Notes under the pieces: generated by a model
What the model was told of the DNA's origin: nothing
The model's database searches: none
What the model saw: only the letters and a program-made list of their open reading frames with translations
Translations under genes and position numbers: made by a program
In this document: in pieces, positions 44,642 through 54,541 of the stretch
Position numbering within the stretch: the stretch's first letter is position 1
How the letters are laid out: each line of letters starts with the position of its first letter
Source: Gordonia polyisoprenivorans
GTDB lineage: Bacteria; Actinomycetota; Actinomycetes; Mycobacteriales; Mycobacteriaceae
Reading direction: 5' to 3'
Assembly: GCF_017654315.1 (NCBI RefSeq)
Contig: NZ_CP072203.1
Coordinates: 1,364,001 to 1,428,000, forward strand
DNA: 64,000 nt

Positions 44642-45047
44642 AACTCTTTGTTGTCGTCTGTGTCGCGTGAAGTCGAATGTGGTTCTCGTGCTCTGCGACG
44701 GGAATTCGAGACCGGATCGATATGTGGCGCTCTGGCGTGACGCCCGCGCAGATGTTACCGCTTGATGTCAATCGGCTGTAATCGTCCACATTTTCGTTCC
44801 CACTGGTCCTGTGACTATCGCATCGGTGTCAGACGTGATTGACTATGTGCGGCCGCAGCTTCTTCCGATGCATCGTCACTGCGGTGATCGGGGGAATCGG
44901 GTTGCAGCCGTGGTACTGAGTTATTCCCTCACCGAACCGCGTCCACGGTTCACCGGGGTTTCTTCGAGGTATGGCGGTCAGAACCGGCCACGGTGCGAGT
45001 ACATCTCGTATCGGTGTCAGATCGAATGAATGTGAAGGATTGCAGTA
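44642..45047. promoter_or_regulatory. Divergent helicase-cspA region with long cspA leader
   Basis: No coding gene is supported here. GC is lower than in flanking genes. Both promoters must lie in it, and cspA probably has a long untranslated leader, as is usual for cold-shock genes. No specific thermosensor fold could be identified by eye. Confidence 0.5.
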
Positions 45048-45251
45048 ATGGCACAGGGAACTGTGAAGTGGTTCAACGCGGAAAAGGGCTTCGGCTTCAT
45101 CGCTCCTGACGAGGGGTCCGACGACGTGTTCGTCCACTACTCCGAGATCCAGGGATCCGGTTTCCGCACCCTCGAAGAGAACCAGCGCGTCGAGTTCGAG
45201 GTCGGGCAGGGCACGAAGGGCCCACAGGCGACGGGCGTCCGCGCCGTCTGA
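45048..45251 (+). CDS. cspA: Cold shock protein CspA
   Basis: A 67-residue single cold-shock domain. The RNP1 motif KGFGFI and RNP2 motif VFVHYSEI are intact, and the opening [17 protein letters not shown] is canonical. It binds single-stranded RNA and DNA and acts as an RNA chaperone. GAAGGA precedes the ATG. It matches Rv3648c by neighbourhood and ends with a strong terminator. Confidence 0.97.
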   Translation: MAQGTVKWFNAEKGFGFIAPDEGSDDVFVHYSEIQGSGFRTLEENQRVEFEVGQGTKGPQATGVRAV

Positions 45252-45287
45252 TAGGCGACCTCGCGGCAACGCGAAGAGTTTGTCTTG

Positions 45288-45331
45288 AACCGCTCCCGGT
45301 CTGGTCATCCAGACCGGGAGCGGTTTTCTCT
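45288..45331 (+). terminator. Intrinsic terminator after cspA
   Basis: Perfect 17-base stem (45288-45304 with 45309-45325), loop TCAT, followed by TTCTCT. It is 36 bases after the cspA stop. Confidence 0.93.
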
Positions 45332-45408
45332 GCCCGCCCCCGGGGTTCATCGCGACCCGGGTGGCGCGCGGGGCCACCGGTATCGCGCGGCGCAGTAGTC
45401 TCATAGCC

Positions 45409-46002
45409 GTGGGTCAGTTGGCGTTCTTCTCCGCGGAGACCGACGAACCGACGATCGACGACCTGGCGGGTCTGCTCGCCGGTCCCGGGCAGTCGGCGCC
45501 GGTGTATGCCGGGGCGGAGCTGATCGGTACGCGCGTGTCGGTCGTCGTCGCCGAACTGTGGCGTGCCGATGCGATCGCCGAGCAGGTGCGGACGGTCGGT
45601 CTCGAGGCCGAGGTCATCGCCTCCGACGAGGGCAATCCGCTGGCGCGCACCGCGCCGAGTCCGGATCTCGACGAATTGCACCGCCGCTGGTCGACGGGTG
45701 CGGTCAAGACGATGCCCGCCGCGTGGGTCCCGACACCGCATGCGTTGCGGTTCTGGGTACTGGCGGCCGGCCGCACCGACCCGACCGGACAGTATCTCCT
45801 CGGGCTCGACGCGCATTGCCCGGACTCGCATTCATTGCTTGCCACTGCATTGATGCGGGTCGGCATCGCTCCGACCCTCGTCGGCAACCGGATCGGGGCG
45901 CCCGCGCTGCGGGTGGGGCGTCGCCGACTGGCGCGGTTGGCCGAGTATGTCGGCCCGCGGCCACCCGGTGCGTCGGCTCGCGAGTGGCCTGGTGCCGACT
46001 GA
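45409..46002 (+). CDS. Conserved hypothetical protein (Rv3647c-like)
   Basis: A 197-residue soluble protein with start GTG at 45409. Recognisable blocks are FFSAETDEPTIDDLAGLLAG at the N-terminus, and HALRFWVLAAGRTDPTGQYLLG and VGRRRLARLAEYVG near the C-terminus. The family is actinobacterial and found between cspA and topA. Function unknown; the position upstream of topA hints at a DNA-related role, which is only inference. Confidence 0.8.
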   Translation: MGQLAFFSAETDEPTIDDLAGLLAGPGQSAPVYAGAELIGTRVSVVVAELWRADAIAEQVRTVGLEAEVIASDEGNPLARTAPSPDLDELHRRWSTGAVKTMPAAWVPTPHALRFWVLAAGRTDPTGQYLLGLDAHCPDSHSLLATALMRVGIAPTLVGNRIGAPALRVGRRRLARLAEYVGPRPPGASAREWPGAD

Positions 46003-46260
46003 TCGCCGAGACGCCCGCGTCCGTCGGGTCCCTGCATCGGAGCCACGCCGATGACGCCAAAATGTGATGCATGCTTCACAGCCGTCTGACCAGGTGATTC
46101 CTTAAAAGAATGAGAGATGTCCGGTCCGTCGGGTATACCTTGCCGGGAATTCGGATGTGCAATAGGCGCTATCTATAAGGTACAAACCCACTGAACGAAC
46201 AAGAGCGGCTCCGGGCACAATCACCCGCCCGGTGACCGACTCGATAGCGAAGGACCCCCG

Positions 46261-49200
46261 TTGGCCGAGACCAGCACCACAAGCCCCACGAGCGGCAAAG
46301 CGATCCGACGACTCGTGATCGTCGAGTCGCCCACCAAGGCGCGCAAGATCGCCGGGTACCTGGGATCGAACTATGTGGTCGAGTCCTCCCGTGGGCACAT
46401 CCGGGACCTGCCGCGCGGCGCCGCCGACGTCCCGGCCAAGTACAAGGGTCAGTCGTGGGCGCGGCTCGGGGTGAACGTCGACGAGAACTTCGAACCGCTC
46501 TACGTGGTCTCACCCGACAAGAAGTCGACGGTCACCGAACTCAAGTCGCTGATGCGCGACGTCGACGAGCTCTATCTCGCCACCGACGGTGACCGCGAGG
46601 GTGAGGCGATCGCCTGGCACCTGCTCGAGACGCTCAAGCCGAAGATCCCGGTCAAGCGGATGGTGTTCCACGAGATCACCGAGCCGGCGATCCGGGCGGC
46701 CGCGGAGAACCCCCGCGACCTCGACATCGATCTCGTCGATGCCCAGGAGACCCGCCGCATCCTGGACCGTCTCTACGGCTACGAGGTCTCCCCGGTGCTG
46801 TGGAAGAAGGTCATGCCGAAGCTGTCGGCGGGCCGTGTGCAGTCGGTGGCCACCCGGATCATCGTCGAGCGCGAACGCGAGCGGATGGCGTTCGTCTCGG
46901 CGGAGTACTGGGACATCGATGCGACGATGAACGCCGCCGGGTCGCAGGAGGACGCGTCCAATCCGCGGAGCTTCTCCGCGCGCCTGGTCAATGTCGACGA
47001 CGCCCGTGTCGCGACCGGCCGTGATTTCACCCCGAAGGGTGTGCTGAAGAAGGCCGACGGCGTCATCGTCCTCGACGAGTCCCGGGCCACCGCGCTGGCC
47101 GGTGCCCTCGACGGCGCCGACATGACCGTCACCTCGGTCGAGGAGAAGCCGTACACCCGGCGGCCGTACGCGCCGTTCATGACCTCGACGCTGCAGCAGG
47201 AAGCCGGCCGCAAGTTGCGGTTCTCCTCCGACCGCACGATGCGCATCGCGCAACGCCTGTACGAGAACGGCTTCATCACCTACATGCGTACCGACTCGAC
47301 GACGCTGAGCGAGTCGGCCATCAACGCCGCTCGTACCCAGGCGCGAGAACTGTACGGTGACAACTTCGTTCACCCGACCCCGCGGCAGTACACGCGAAAG
47401 GTCAAGAACGCCCAGGAAGCTCACGAGGCGATCCGCCCGGCCGGTGAGACATTCCGGACTCCCGGCCAGGTCGCCGGTCAGTTGGAGACCGATGAATTCC
47501 GTCTCTACGAGCTGATCTGGCAGCGTACGGTGGCCAGCCAGATGGCCGATGCCAAGGGCACCACGCTGAGCCTGCGGATCACCGGAACCGCCTCCAGCGG
47601 CGAGGAATGCACCTTCGCCGCGTCGGGTCGCACGATCACCTTCCCGGGCTTCTTGTCGGCCTACGTCGAGACCGTCGACGATCAGGCGGGCGGCCAGGCC
47701 GACGACGCCGAGAACCGTTTGCCGCAGCTGACCGAGGGCCAGTCGTTGACCGCCTCGGAGCTGCGGGCCGACGGCCACTCCACCAACCCGCCCGCCCGCT
47801 TCACCGAGGCGTCGCTGGTGAAGGTGCTCGAGGAGCTGGGCATCGGTCGCCCGTCGACGTATGCCTCGATCATCGGCACCATCCAGGACCGTGGCTACGT
47901 GGTCAAGAAGGGCAACGCGCTGGTGCCCTCGTGGATCGCGTTCGCCGTCGTCGGCTTGCTGGAGGCCTACTTCGAGAGCCTCGTCGACTACGACTTCACC
48001 GCGTCCCTCGAGGACGATCTCGATCAGATCGCCAATGGCCAGGAGAACCGCACCCGGTGGCTCACCGAGTTCTACTTCGGTGATTCAGCCGCGAATGCCG
48101 AGCATGACGCGGAAATAGCCGGCTCGGATATCGCCAGGCACGGCGGCTTGAAGAAGCTCGTCGGGGTCAATCTCGAGGAGATCGACGCCCGCGAGGTCAA
48201 CTCGATCCGCCTGTTCGACGACGAGCAGGGCCGACCGGTCTATGTGCGCGTCGGACGGTTCGGGCCGTACCTCGAACGCAACGTCGCCGCGAGCGCCGAC
48301 GCCGAACCGGACCTGCAGCGGGCCAACCTGCCCGCCGACATGACTCCCGACGAGCTCACCCTCGCCGTGGCGGAGAAGCTGTTCGCCACCCCGCAGGAGG
48401 GACGCACACTCGGCACCGATCCGGTGACCGGGCACGAAATCGTGGTCAAGGAGGGCAGATTCGGCCCTTATGTGACCGAGATCCTGCCTGCCGAGGACGA
48501 CGGTGACGATTCCGGCTCGGCCGGCGCGCCGGCGACGATCCCGGCCGGGCCCACCCCGCGTGACGGTGGCGGCGCCGGTGACGGAGAGATCGTCCCGCTC
48601 GACGACACCCCGGCCGGCACGGGCGGATCGACCTCCGGCGGTTCGACGGCCACCAAGACCGCCGCAAAGAAAGCGGTCGCCAAGAAGACCGCTGCGAAGA
48701 AGACCGCCAAGAAGGCCGCGGGCCCCAAGCCGCGGACCGGATCGCTGTTCAAGACCATGGACATCTCCACCGTCACGCTCGACGACGCGCTGAAGCTGCT
48801 GTCGTTGCCGCGCGTGGTCGGCGTCGATCCGGCGTCGAACGAGGAGATCACCGCCCAGAACGGCCGCTACGGCCCGTACCTGAAGAAGGGCACCGACTCG
48901 CGGTCGCTGACCAGCGAGGATCAGTTGTTCAGCATCACCCTCGACGAGGCCCTCAAGATCTACTCCGAGCCCAAGCGTCGAGGCCGGGCCGCTGCCGCTC
49001 CGCCGCTGCGTGAACTCGGCAAGAACGACGAGGTCAGCGGACAGCCGATGGTGATCAAGGACGGCCGTTTCGGCCCGTACGTCACCGACGGCGAAACCAA
49101 CGCCAGCCTGCGCAAGGGCGACGAGGTCGCCTCCATCACCCCTGAGCGGGCAATGGAGTTGCTCGCGGACCGCCGCGCACGCGGACCCGCCAAGAAGGCC

Positions 49201-49353
49201 ACCAAGAAGGCCGCGAAGAAGACGCCGGCCAAGAAGACCGCCGCCAAGAAAACGGCGGCGAAGAAGACGGCCGCCAAGAAGACCACCGCAAAGAAGACCA
49301 CCGCAAAGAAGACTGCGGCCAAGAAGACGGCACCTGACGCGTCGGAGGACTGA
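46261..49353 (+). CDS. topA: DNA topoisomerase I
   Basis: Type IA topoisomerase of 1030 residues. The Toprim domain has VESPTKARKIAGYLG at about residue 21 and the acidic triad DGDREGEAIAWH near residue 109-120. The catalytic Tyr341 lies in FITYMRTDST. The C-terminal region holds several topoisomerase I C-terminal repeats (each with GRFGPYV or GRYGPYL) and ends in a Lys/Ala/Thr-rich tail of about 50 residues with repeated KKTAA units, as in mycobacteria. The TTG start at 46261 has AAGGA 8 bases upstream. It relaxes negative supercoils. A second Lys-rich linker occurs near residue 800-825. Confidence 0.96.
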   Translation: MAETSTTSPTSGKAIRRLVIVESPTKARKIAGYLGSNYVVESSRGHIRDLPRGAADVPAKYKGQSWARLGVNVDENFEPLYVVSPDKKSTVTELKSLMRDVDELYLATDGDREGEAIAWHLLETLKPKIPVKRMVFHEITEPAIRAAAENPRDLDIDLVDAQETRRILDRLYGYEVSPVLWKKVMPKLSAGRVQSVATRIIVERERERMAFVSAEYWDIDATMNAAGSQEDASNPRSFSARLVNVDDARVATGRDFTPKGVLKKADGVIVLDESRATALAGALDGADMTVTSVEEKPYTRRPYAPFMTSTLQQEAGRKLRFSSDRTMRIAQRLYENGFITYMRTDSTTLSESAINAARTQARELYGDNFVHPTPRQYTRKVKNAQEAHEAIRPAGETFRTPGQVAGQLETDEFRLYELIWQRTVASQMADAKGTTLSLRITGTASSGEECTFAASGRTITFPGFLSAYVETVDDQAGGQADDAENRLPQLTEGQSLTASELRADGHSTNPPARFTEASLVKVLEELGIGRPSTYASIIGTIQDRGYVVKKGNALVPSWIAFAVVGLLEAYFESLVDYDFTASLEDDLDQIANGQENRTRWLTEFYFGDSAANAEHDAEIAGSDIARHGGLKKLVGVNLEEIDAREVNSIRLFDDEQGRPVYVRVGRFGPYLERNVAASADAEPDLQRANLPADMTPDELTLAVAEKLFATPQEGRTLGTDPVTGHEIVVKEGRFGPYVTEILPAEDDGDDSGSAGAPATIPAGPTPRDGGGAGDGEIVPLDDTPAGTGGSTSGGSTATKTAAKKAVAKKTAAKKTAKKAAGPKPRTGSLFKTMDISTVTLDDALKLLSLPRVVGVDPASNEEITAQNGRYGPYLKKGTDSRSLTSEDQLFSITLDEALKIYSEPKRRGRAAAAPPLRELGKNDEVSGQPMVIKDGRFGPYVTDGETNASLRKGDEVASITPERAMELLADRRARGPAKKATKKAAKKTPAKKTAAKKTAAKKTAAKKTTAKKTTAKKTAAKKTAPDASED

Positions 49354-49403
49354 GGGGTCCGAATCCGGCCCCGGCCGGATGTACGTGCCCAGGTGAGCCG
49401 TGC

Positions 49404-50975
49404 TCAGGGCACCTCGGTGACCGGGATCGGGCTGGTGTTCATGGGGTCGACGTGTGGGCGCGCCAACAGGGTTTCGATGCCGCGTCCGCGCAGTTCGACG
49501 CCTTCACCGATCTCCCAGTACTCGGCCTCCTCGTGCGAGGCCAGGAACACCGCACGAGCCGACCCGAGCACACGTGTCGGCTCGTCCTTGGCGAGCTCGG
49601 TCAGCCGGGCGGCCTCGTTGACCGGGTCGCCGATGACGGTGTACTCCAGGCGCTGTTCGGAACCGATGTGGCCGGCGATCGCCTTGCCCGCCGACACCCC
49701 GATGCCGATGTCGGTGTCGCCGAGGGTCTGGTAGAGCTCGATGCGCAGCTCGCGCGCCGACGCCAGTGCGCGACCGGCGAAGTCCTCGAGATCCAGGGGC
49801 GCACCGAAGATCGCGAGTGCGGCATCGCCTTGGAATTTGTTGACGAAGCCGCCGTGCCGCCCGACCACCGCCACCACCACACGGAAGAACTCGTTGAGCA
49901 TGTCGACGACCTCTCGCGGGGGCCGGTTCACCGCCAGGCGCGTCGAGCCGACGATGTCGACGAATAGCACCCCCACGTAGCGTTCCTCGCCGCCGAGTTC
50001 GGTGCCGATTTCGATGGCCCGTCGTGCGACGTCCTCTCCGACGTAGCGGCCGAACAGGTTGCGCAGCTGCTGACGTTCGCGCAGATCGGCCACCATGTCG
50101 TTGAAACCGGCCTGCAGCAGGCCGAGGTCGGAGCCGTCGTAGATCTTCACCGCGGCGTTCAGATCGCCCGCGGACACCTTCGACTGCGCACGGCGAAGTT
50201 GTTTGATGGGGTCGTTGATCGCCGCCACCACGCGCACGATCGCGAGCAGGCTGAAGGCCAACGACGCCAACGCCATCCACAGGATCGGCCGTTGCAGCCC
50301 GGCGGCGTCGGTCTCGATGAAGTTCAGCCGTTGCATCGTGATCAGCCCGATGATGACCATCATCGGCGCCACCACACTGATCACCCAGAACACGGTGATG
50401 CGGGTGGTGACCCCCGGTGCGATCGCGTTGTCGGGGTTGTTGGCCATCGCCGCTACCGTGATGGGCCGCAGCACCTTCTCGAACTGGAGGAAGCTGAGCA
50501 CACAGGTGACGATTGCGCCGATGAAGCTGGCCATCGCGACGATGAACGCATCCCGGTGCGAGACAGTCAGATTCACGCAGGTGAACAGGATGCCGCCGAC
50601 CAGCCACATGCCGACGTTGACCGCCGACAGCAGCATCGGCAGTTGTAGGGCACGCCGCCGGGCGCCCTCGTTGTCCAGGCGGGTACGGCGCCGATGCCAG
50701 ATCAGCACCGGCAACGACAGTTGGATGCTGAAGACCGCCCCGACGATCATGGCCACCACGAGGTAGGCGGCGAAGATCGCCTGATTGAGGGTGGTGATCT
50801 CGTCGAAGCGGAACGAGTCGCTTGCGGGCATCCCGAACCGCAGGAAAGCGAAGGTGAACAATGCTCCGACGAGGTTGGCGCGCAGCATGTCGAGCGCAAG
50901 GATCGGCCACGGGGTGCGGATCAGCCACTTCCCCGTGTGCAGGGCTTTTGACACCCTCGACCGACGCTCAATCAC
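49404..50975 (-). CDS. Membrane class III adenylate cyclase (Rv3645-like)
   Basis: A 523-residue cyclase. Six predicted membrane helices occupy about residues 30-250, a HAMP domain follows (about 250-305, with a segment IKQLRRAQSKVSAGDLN), and the class III catalytic domain runs from about 335. Catalytic residues fit: metal Asp in FVDIVGST, metal Asp and Lys in NKFQGDAALAIFG, and VIGDPVNEAARL with Asn and Arg. Rv3645 makes cAMP in M. tuberculosis and lies in the same place next to topA. The GTG at 50975 is used; 26 codons further upstream would be needed for the Rv3645 length and the true start is uncertain. It is convergent with topA and divergent from holB. Confidence 0.9.
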   Translation of the reverse strand: MIERRSRVSKALHTGKWLIRTPWPILALDMLRANLVGALFTFAFLRFGMPASDSFRFDEITTLNQAIFAAYLVVAMIVGAVFSIQLSLPVLIWHRRRTRLDNEGARRRALQLPMLLSAVNVGMWLVGGILFTCVNLTVSHRDAFIVAMASFIGAIVTCVLSFLQFEKVLRPITVAAMANNPDNAIAPGVTTRITVFWVISVVAPMMVIIGLITMQRLNFIETDAAGLQRPILWMALASLAFSLLAIVRVVAAINDPIKQLRRAQSKVSAGDLNAAVKIYDGSDLGLLQAGFNDMVADLRERQQLRNLFGRYVGEDVARRAIEIGTELGGEERYVGVLFVDIVGSTRLAVNRPPREVVDMLNEFFRVVVAVVGRHGGFVNKFQGDAALAIFGAPLDLEDFAGRALASARELRIELYQTLGDTDIGIGVSAGKAIAGHIGSEQRLEYTVIGDPVNEAARLTELAKDEPTRVLGSARAVFLASHEEAEYWEIGEGVELRGRGIETLLARPHVDPMNTSPIPVTEVP

Positions 50976-51059
50976 GTCAACTACGGTAGCTGGCTGCTTG
51001 CAATTGTTAAACGCGGTCGACGAATCGGACGTGTCCGACGTGCGGTTTAGGGTGTGGGT

Positions 51060-52343
51060 GTGACAAATGTCTTCGACCGGATGATCGGGCAGACGACGGT
51101 CATCGCCGACCTGCGTGACGCCGCCCGCGCAGCGCGTGGCCTGGCGAATCGACTCGACGAGCACGCCGCCGGTGCCGTCTCGATGTTCGGTGAGGCCGAC
51201 GGCAACGAGGATCTCGGCGATCCCGCGCGGTCGTCGATGACCCACGCATGGTTGTTCACCGGACCGCCGGGCAGCGGTCGGTCGGTGGCCGCGACCTGTT
51301 TCGCCGCTGCGCTGCAGTGTCAGGACCCCGACGTCATCGGTTGCGGCGAGTGCCGCGCCTGTTCGACGGTGATGGCGCAGACCCACGCCGACGTCCGCAA
51401 CATCGTGCCGCAGGGATTGAGCCTGTCGGTGGACTCGATGCGTGAGATCGTGCAGGTCGCCTCGCGTCGTCCGGGCACGGGCCGCTGGCAGATCGTGATC
51501 GTCGAGGACGCCGATCGGCTCACCGAGCAGGCCGCGAACGCGCTGTTGAAGGTCGTCGAGGAACCGCCCTCACGTACGGTCTTCCTGCTGTGCGCCCCGT
51601 CGGTCGACCCCGAGGACATCTCGGTCACACTGCGCTCGCGATGCCGGCACATCGCCTTGACCACCCCGTCGACCGCCGACATCGAGCGTGTGCTCGTCGA
51701 TCGCGACGGCATCGACGCCGAGGCGGCCCGCTGGGCGGCGTCGGTCTGTGGCGGCCACATCGGGCGCGCGAAGCGCCTGGCCACCGACCCCGACGCCCGG
51801 GCGCAACGGGAATCGGCGCTCGGGATCGCGCGGGCGGCCACCCGCGACTCGACGGCGTACAAGGCGGCCGAGGATCTCGTGCGTTCGGCCGAGACCGCGG
51901 CCAAGGCGATCAGTGCCGAGCTCGACGAGGCCGAGACCGAGGAACTCAAGACCGCCCTCGGTGCCGGCGGCACCGGCAAGGGCACCGCTCGTGCACCACG
52001 CGGGAGCGCCGGGGCGTTGAAAGAACTGGAGAAGCGCCAGAAGTCACGCGCCACCCGGGTCGGCCGTGACGTCCTCGATCGGGCCCTGGTCGACCTCGCC
52101 GCCCTCTACCGCGACGCCCTGGTGCTGTCGATGGGTGCGCAGGTGACCGCCATGCACCCCGACAAGACCGACGACACGACCCGGCCGATGGCCTCGTATG
52201 CCAGTCCGGAACAGTTGCTGCGATGCGTGGAGGCGGTGCTGGAATGCCGCGAGGCGCTCGACGTCAACGTCAAACCGAAGTTCGCCGTCGACGCGATGGT
52301 CGCACGGATCGGGCTGGCGATGCGGTCGTCCGAGCGGGTGTGA
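51060..52343 (+). CDS. DNA polymerase III subunit delta-prime (Rv3644c-like)
   Basis: A 427-residue clamp-loader subunit of the AAA+ family. Walker A is GPPGSGRSVAATC near residue 65, where Arg replaces the usual Lys, as in delta-prime subunits that do not bind ATP. The zinc module CGECRACSTVMAQTHADV near residue 97 keeps the Cys ligands; a SRC motif (SRCRHI) near residue 194 marks the sensor region. The C-terminal collar has a Lys-rich linker and the family tail. The GTG at 51060 begins VTNVFDRMIGQ. It divides the promoter region with the adenylate cyclase. Confidence 0.9.
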   Translation: MTNVFDRMIGQTTVIADLRDAARAARGLANRLDEHAAGAVSMFGEADGNEDLGDPARSSMTHAWLFTGPPGSGRSVAATCFAAALQCQDPDVIGCGECRACSTVMAQTHADVRNIVPQGLSLSVDSMREIVQVASRRPGTGRWQIVIVEDADRLTEQAANALLKVVEEPPSRTVFLLCAPSVDPEDISVTLRSRCRHIALTTPSTADIERVLVDRDGIDAEAARWAASVCGGHIGRAKRLATDPDARAQRESALGIARAATRDSTAYKAAEDLVRSAETAAKAISAELDEAETEELKTALGAGGTGKGTARAPRGSAGALKELEKRQKSRATRVGRDVLDRALVDLAALYRDALVLSMGAQVTAMHPDKTDDTTRPMASYASPEQLLRCVEAVLECREALDVNVKPKFAVDAMVARIGLAMRSSERV

Positions 52344-52365
52344 GTCCGCGCGATCGGGCCCTCGC

Positions 52366-52773
52366 TCAGGCGTCGCCGTTGCGCTTGGCGAGTTCGCGGA
52401 CCCGGTTGAGTTCGGAGATGTTGCCGAAGATCGCGATCCAGTTGTAGGCGAGACACGAGATGATGCCCCACCAGCCCAGCGTGAGGCAGTGCGTCTGTGC
52501 CGCCCAGAAGGCCTTGCGGATCTCGGGCCAGGTGCCGACCGTCTGCTTGGGGCTGGTCAGCGCCACGACCACCATCCCGGTGTGCCGCTTGAAGACCGCG
52601 CGGTACGCGCCCGTTGGTGCACCGCGGTACGCGCCCGGCGGGTGGGGCTGACCCGGGTACGGCCCGGCATACGGTTGCTGCGGGTACGGCTGTGGTTGTG
52701 GGTACGGCTGTGGCGGACCCACGTAGGGCTGTTGCGGGTACGGCTGGCCCGGATGGTGCTGCGGTGCGTTCAT
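52366..52773 (-). CDS. Proline-rich membrane protein with tandem ribosome-binding sites
   Basis: A 135-residue protein. The first 55 residues are rich in Pro, Gln, Tyr and Gly with the repeat PYPQ(P/Q), a cell-wall-spanning or interaction-type segment. A hydrophobic helix follows (about residues 88-110), and the protein ends in a short charged tail NRVRELAKRNGDA. The ATG at 52773 is chosen because AGGAGG lies 9 bases upstream; an ATG at 52779 lies only 3 bases from it. The motif that holds the ribosome-binding site is tandemly duplicated. Function unknown. Confidence 0.7.
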   Translation of the reverse strand: MNAPQHHPGQPYPQQPYVGPPQPYPQPQPYPQQPYAGPYPGQPHPPGAYRGAPTGAYRAVFKRHTGMVVVALTSPKQTVGTWPEIRKAFWAAQTHCLTLGWWGIISCLAYNWIAIFGNISELNRVRELAKRNGDA

Positions 52774-52777
52774 CGTC

Positions 52778-52807
52778 ATTCCCCTCCTACTGATTCCCCT
52801 CCTACTG
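52778..52807. repeat. Tandem 15-bp duplication containing a Shine-Dalgarno sequence
   Basis: ATTCCCCTCCTACTG occurs twice in tandem (52778-52792 and 52793-52807). Read on the minus strand, each copy contains AGGAGGGGA, so two ribosome-binding sites precede the proline-rich membrane protein. Confidence 0.85.
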
Positions 52808-52914
52808 CGACGGCTCACACGCTAGGGCACGTGGACCTGAATCCGGGGCGTGCGTCGTTCAGGTGGACGAACTCGGTTACGCGTCGGTAACCCGACAGAA
52901 ACGACGCCCTCCTA

Positions 52915-53760
52915 ATGTGGCGTCGCATGGTTCCCGCCACGCCGCGCCCACCCGGCACCGGACTCGACATCACCGGACTCACCAAGGAATTCACCACTCG
53001 AACGATCCGCGGATCGTCGACGGTGACCGCCCTCGCCGAGGTCGACCTCAAGACCTCGGAAGGGGAGTTCTTGTCGCTTCTCGGTCCCTCGGGCTGCGGA
53101 AAATCCACGGTTCTGCGCATCCTCGCGGGTTTGGAGTCCCCGACGTCGGGGACCGTACTGATGAACGGGCAGTCCCCGAAGGAGTTGCAACGTAATCACG
53201 AACTCGGGATCGCCTTCCAGGACTCGGCGCTGCTGCCGTGGCGGTCGGTGGAGTCCAACATCAAGCTGCCCCTGCAGGTGGGTCGTATGCCCGCCGCCGA
53301 TGGGCTCGTCGCCGACCTCATCGAGCTCGTCGGACTCACCGGATTCGAGAAGGCCAAGCCCGCGGTGCTCTCCGGCGGTATGCGCCAGCGGGTTTCGATC
53401 GCCCGCGCGCTCGTCGTCCGCCCGACCGCGTTGTTGCTCGACGAGCCGTTCGGCGCGCTCGACGACATGACCCGACAACGACTGAACATCGAATTGCTGC
53501 GTATCTGGACCGAGAAGCCCGCCACCACGCTGATGGTCACCCACGGGATCGCCGAGGCGGTGTTCCTTTCCGACGTGGTCGCGGTGATGAGTCCGCGGCC
53601 CGGACGCGTCATCGAGACGGTGCGCATCGATCTGCCGCGCCCCCGGACCCCGGAGATGATGCGTACACCCGAGTTCCACGCGATCCACGATCACCTCTCG
53701 GGCTTGCTGTTCGGCGCGAAGGGCGCCGATCCCGCTGCCGCGGAGGCTGTGGGTGGCTAG
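52915..53760 (+). CDS. ABC transporter ATPase, sulfonate/taurine (SsuB/TauB) type
   Basis: A 281-residue ABC ATPase. Walker A is [13 protein letters not shown] near residue 59, the Q-loop is [15 protein letters not shown] near residue 99, the signature is [15 protein letters not shown] near residue 153, and Walker B is [12 protein letters not shown] near residue 176. The ALLPWRSV block is typical of nitrate/sulfonate/taurine importers. The start at 52915 lacks a clear ribosome-binding site; an ATG at 52927 is an option. It overlaps the first permease gene by 8 bases. Confidence 0.9.
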   Translation: MWRRMVPATPRPPGTGLDITGLTKEFTTRTIRGSSTVTALAEVDLKTSEGEFLSLLGPSGCGKSTVLRILAGLESPTSGTVLMNGQSPKELQRNHELGIAFQDSALLPWRSVESNIKLPLQVGRMPAADGLVADLIELVGLTGFEKAKPAVLSGGMRQRVSIARALVVRPTALLLDEPFGALDDMTRQRLNIELLRIWTEKPATTLMVTHGIAEAVFLSDVVAVMSPRPGRVIETVRIDLPRPRTPEMMRTPEFHAIHDHLSGLLFGAKGADPAAAEAVGG

Positions 53761-54541
53761 CATCTCGGCGTCGCGCGCGGGTGCCGGCCGGTGGGCCGCG
53801 GGCGCGATCGGCATCGTCGGTCTGATTCTGCTGTGGTGGATGGCCGGTGCCCTGCAGTGGTTCCACGGCACCATCCCCACCCCGTGGGCGGTGTGTACGG
53901 CCATCGGCGACAAGGGTTCTGCGTTCTACGTCGACAATTTCTCGGCGACCATCTCGCTGGCGTTACGCGGATTCCTCTGGGGTAACGCGCTGGCGATCGC
54001 GCTCGCGGTGCTGGTGATCGTCGTGCCGCCGGTCGAGGGCCTCGCCACCCAACTCGCGATCATCTCCTACTGCACGCCGATCATCGCCGTCGCACCGATC
54101 GTTCAGGTGGCCTTCGCGGAGGTACAGACGATGATCGTGTTCCTCGCGGCGATCTCGGTGTTCTTCACGACGATGATCGGCACCCTGTCGGGGTTGCGTT
54201 CGCCGCACAAGGGCAGCCTCGATCTGGTTCGGGTGTACGGCGGCGGACGTCTCGTGCAGCTGTGGCGGGTCCGCTCGGTCGCCGCGCTCCCGAATACGTT
54301 GGCCGCCATCAAGATCGCCGCCCCCGCCGCGGTGCTGGGTGCGGTACTCGGCGAGTTCCTCGCGATGCCTGAACAAGGTGCCGGACCGGCGATGATCATC
54401 GCCCAGCAGGCCGGCGACATCCCGCAGGTGTGGGCGATCGCGCTGCTCGCCGGGCTGGTGGCAGGTATCGGTTACGCGGTCGTCGCGGTGGTGGCGCGGT
54501 TCGTCACGCGGTGGTCGACGGGGTTGGCGGTGCTCGGATGA
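53753..54541 (+). CDS. ABC transporter permease 1, sulfonate/taurine type
   Basis: A 262-residue permease with six predicted membrane helices. The coupling block is [28 protein letters not shown] near residue 160. A long extracytoplasmic loop follows the first helix. The GTG start lies inside the ATPase gene and the stop overlaps the second permease by ATGA. Two different permease genes, rather than one repeated, indicate a heteromeric channel. Confidence 0.88.
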   Translation: MASISASRAGAGRWAAGAIGIVGLILLWWMAGALQWFHGTIPTPWAVCTAIGDKGSAFYVDNFSATISLALRGFLWGNALAIALAVLVIVVPPVEGLATQLAIISYCTPIIAVAPIVQVAFAEVQTMIVFLAAISVFFTTMIGTLSGLRSPHKGSLDLVRVYGGGRLVQLWRVRSVAALPNTLAAIKIAAPAAVLGAVLGEFLAMPEQGAGPAMIIAQQAGDIPQVWAIALLAGLVAGIGYAVVAVVARFVTRWSTGLAVLG

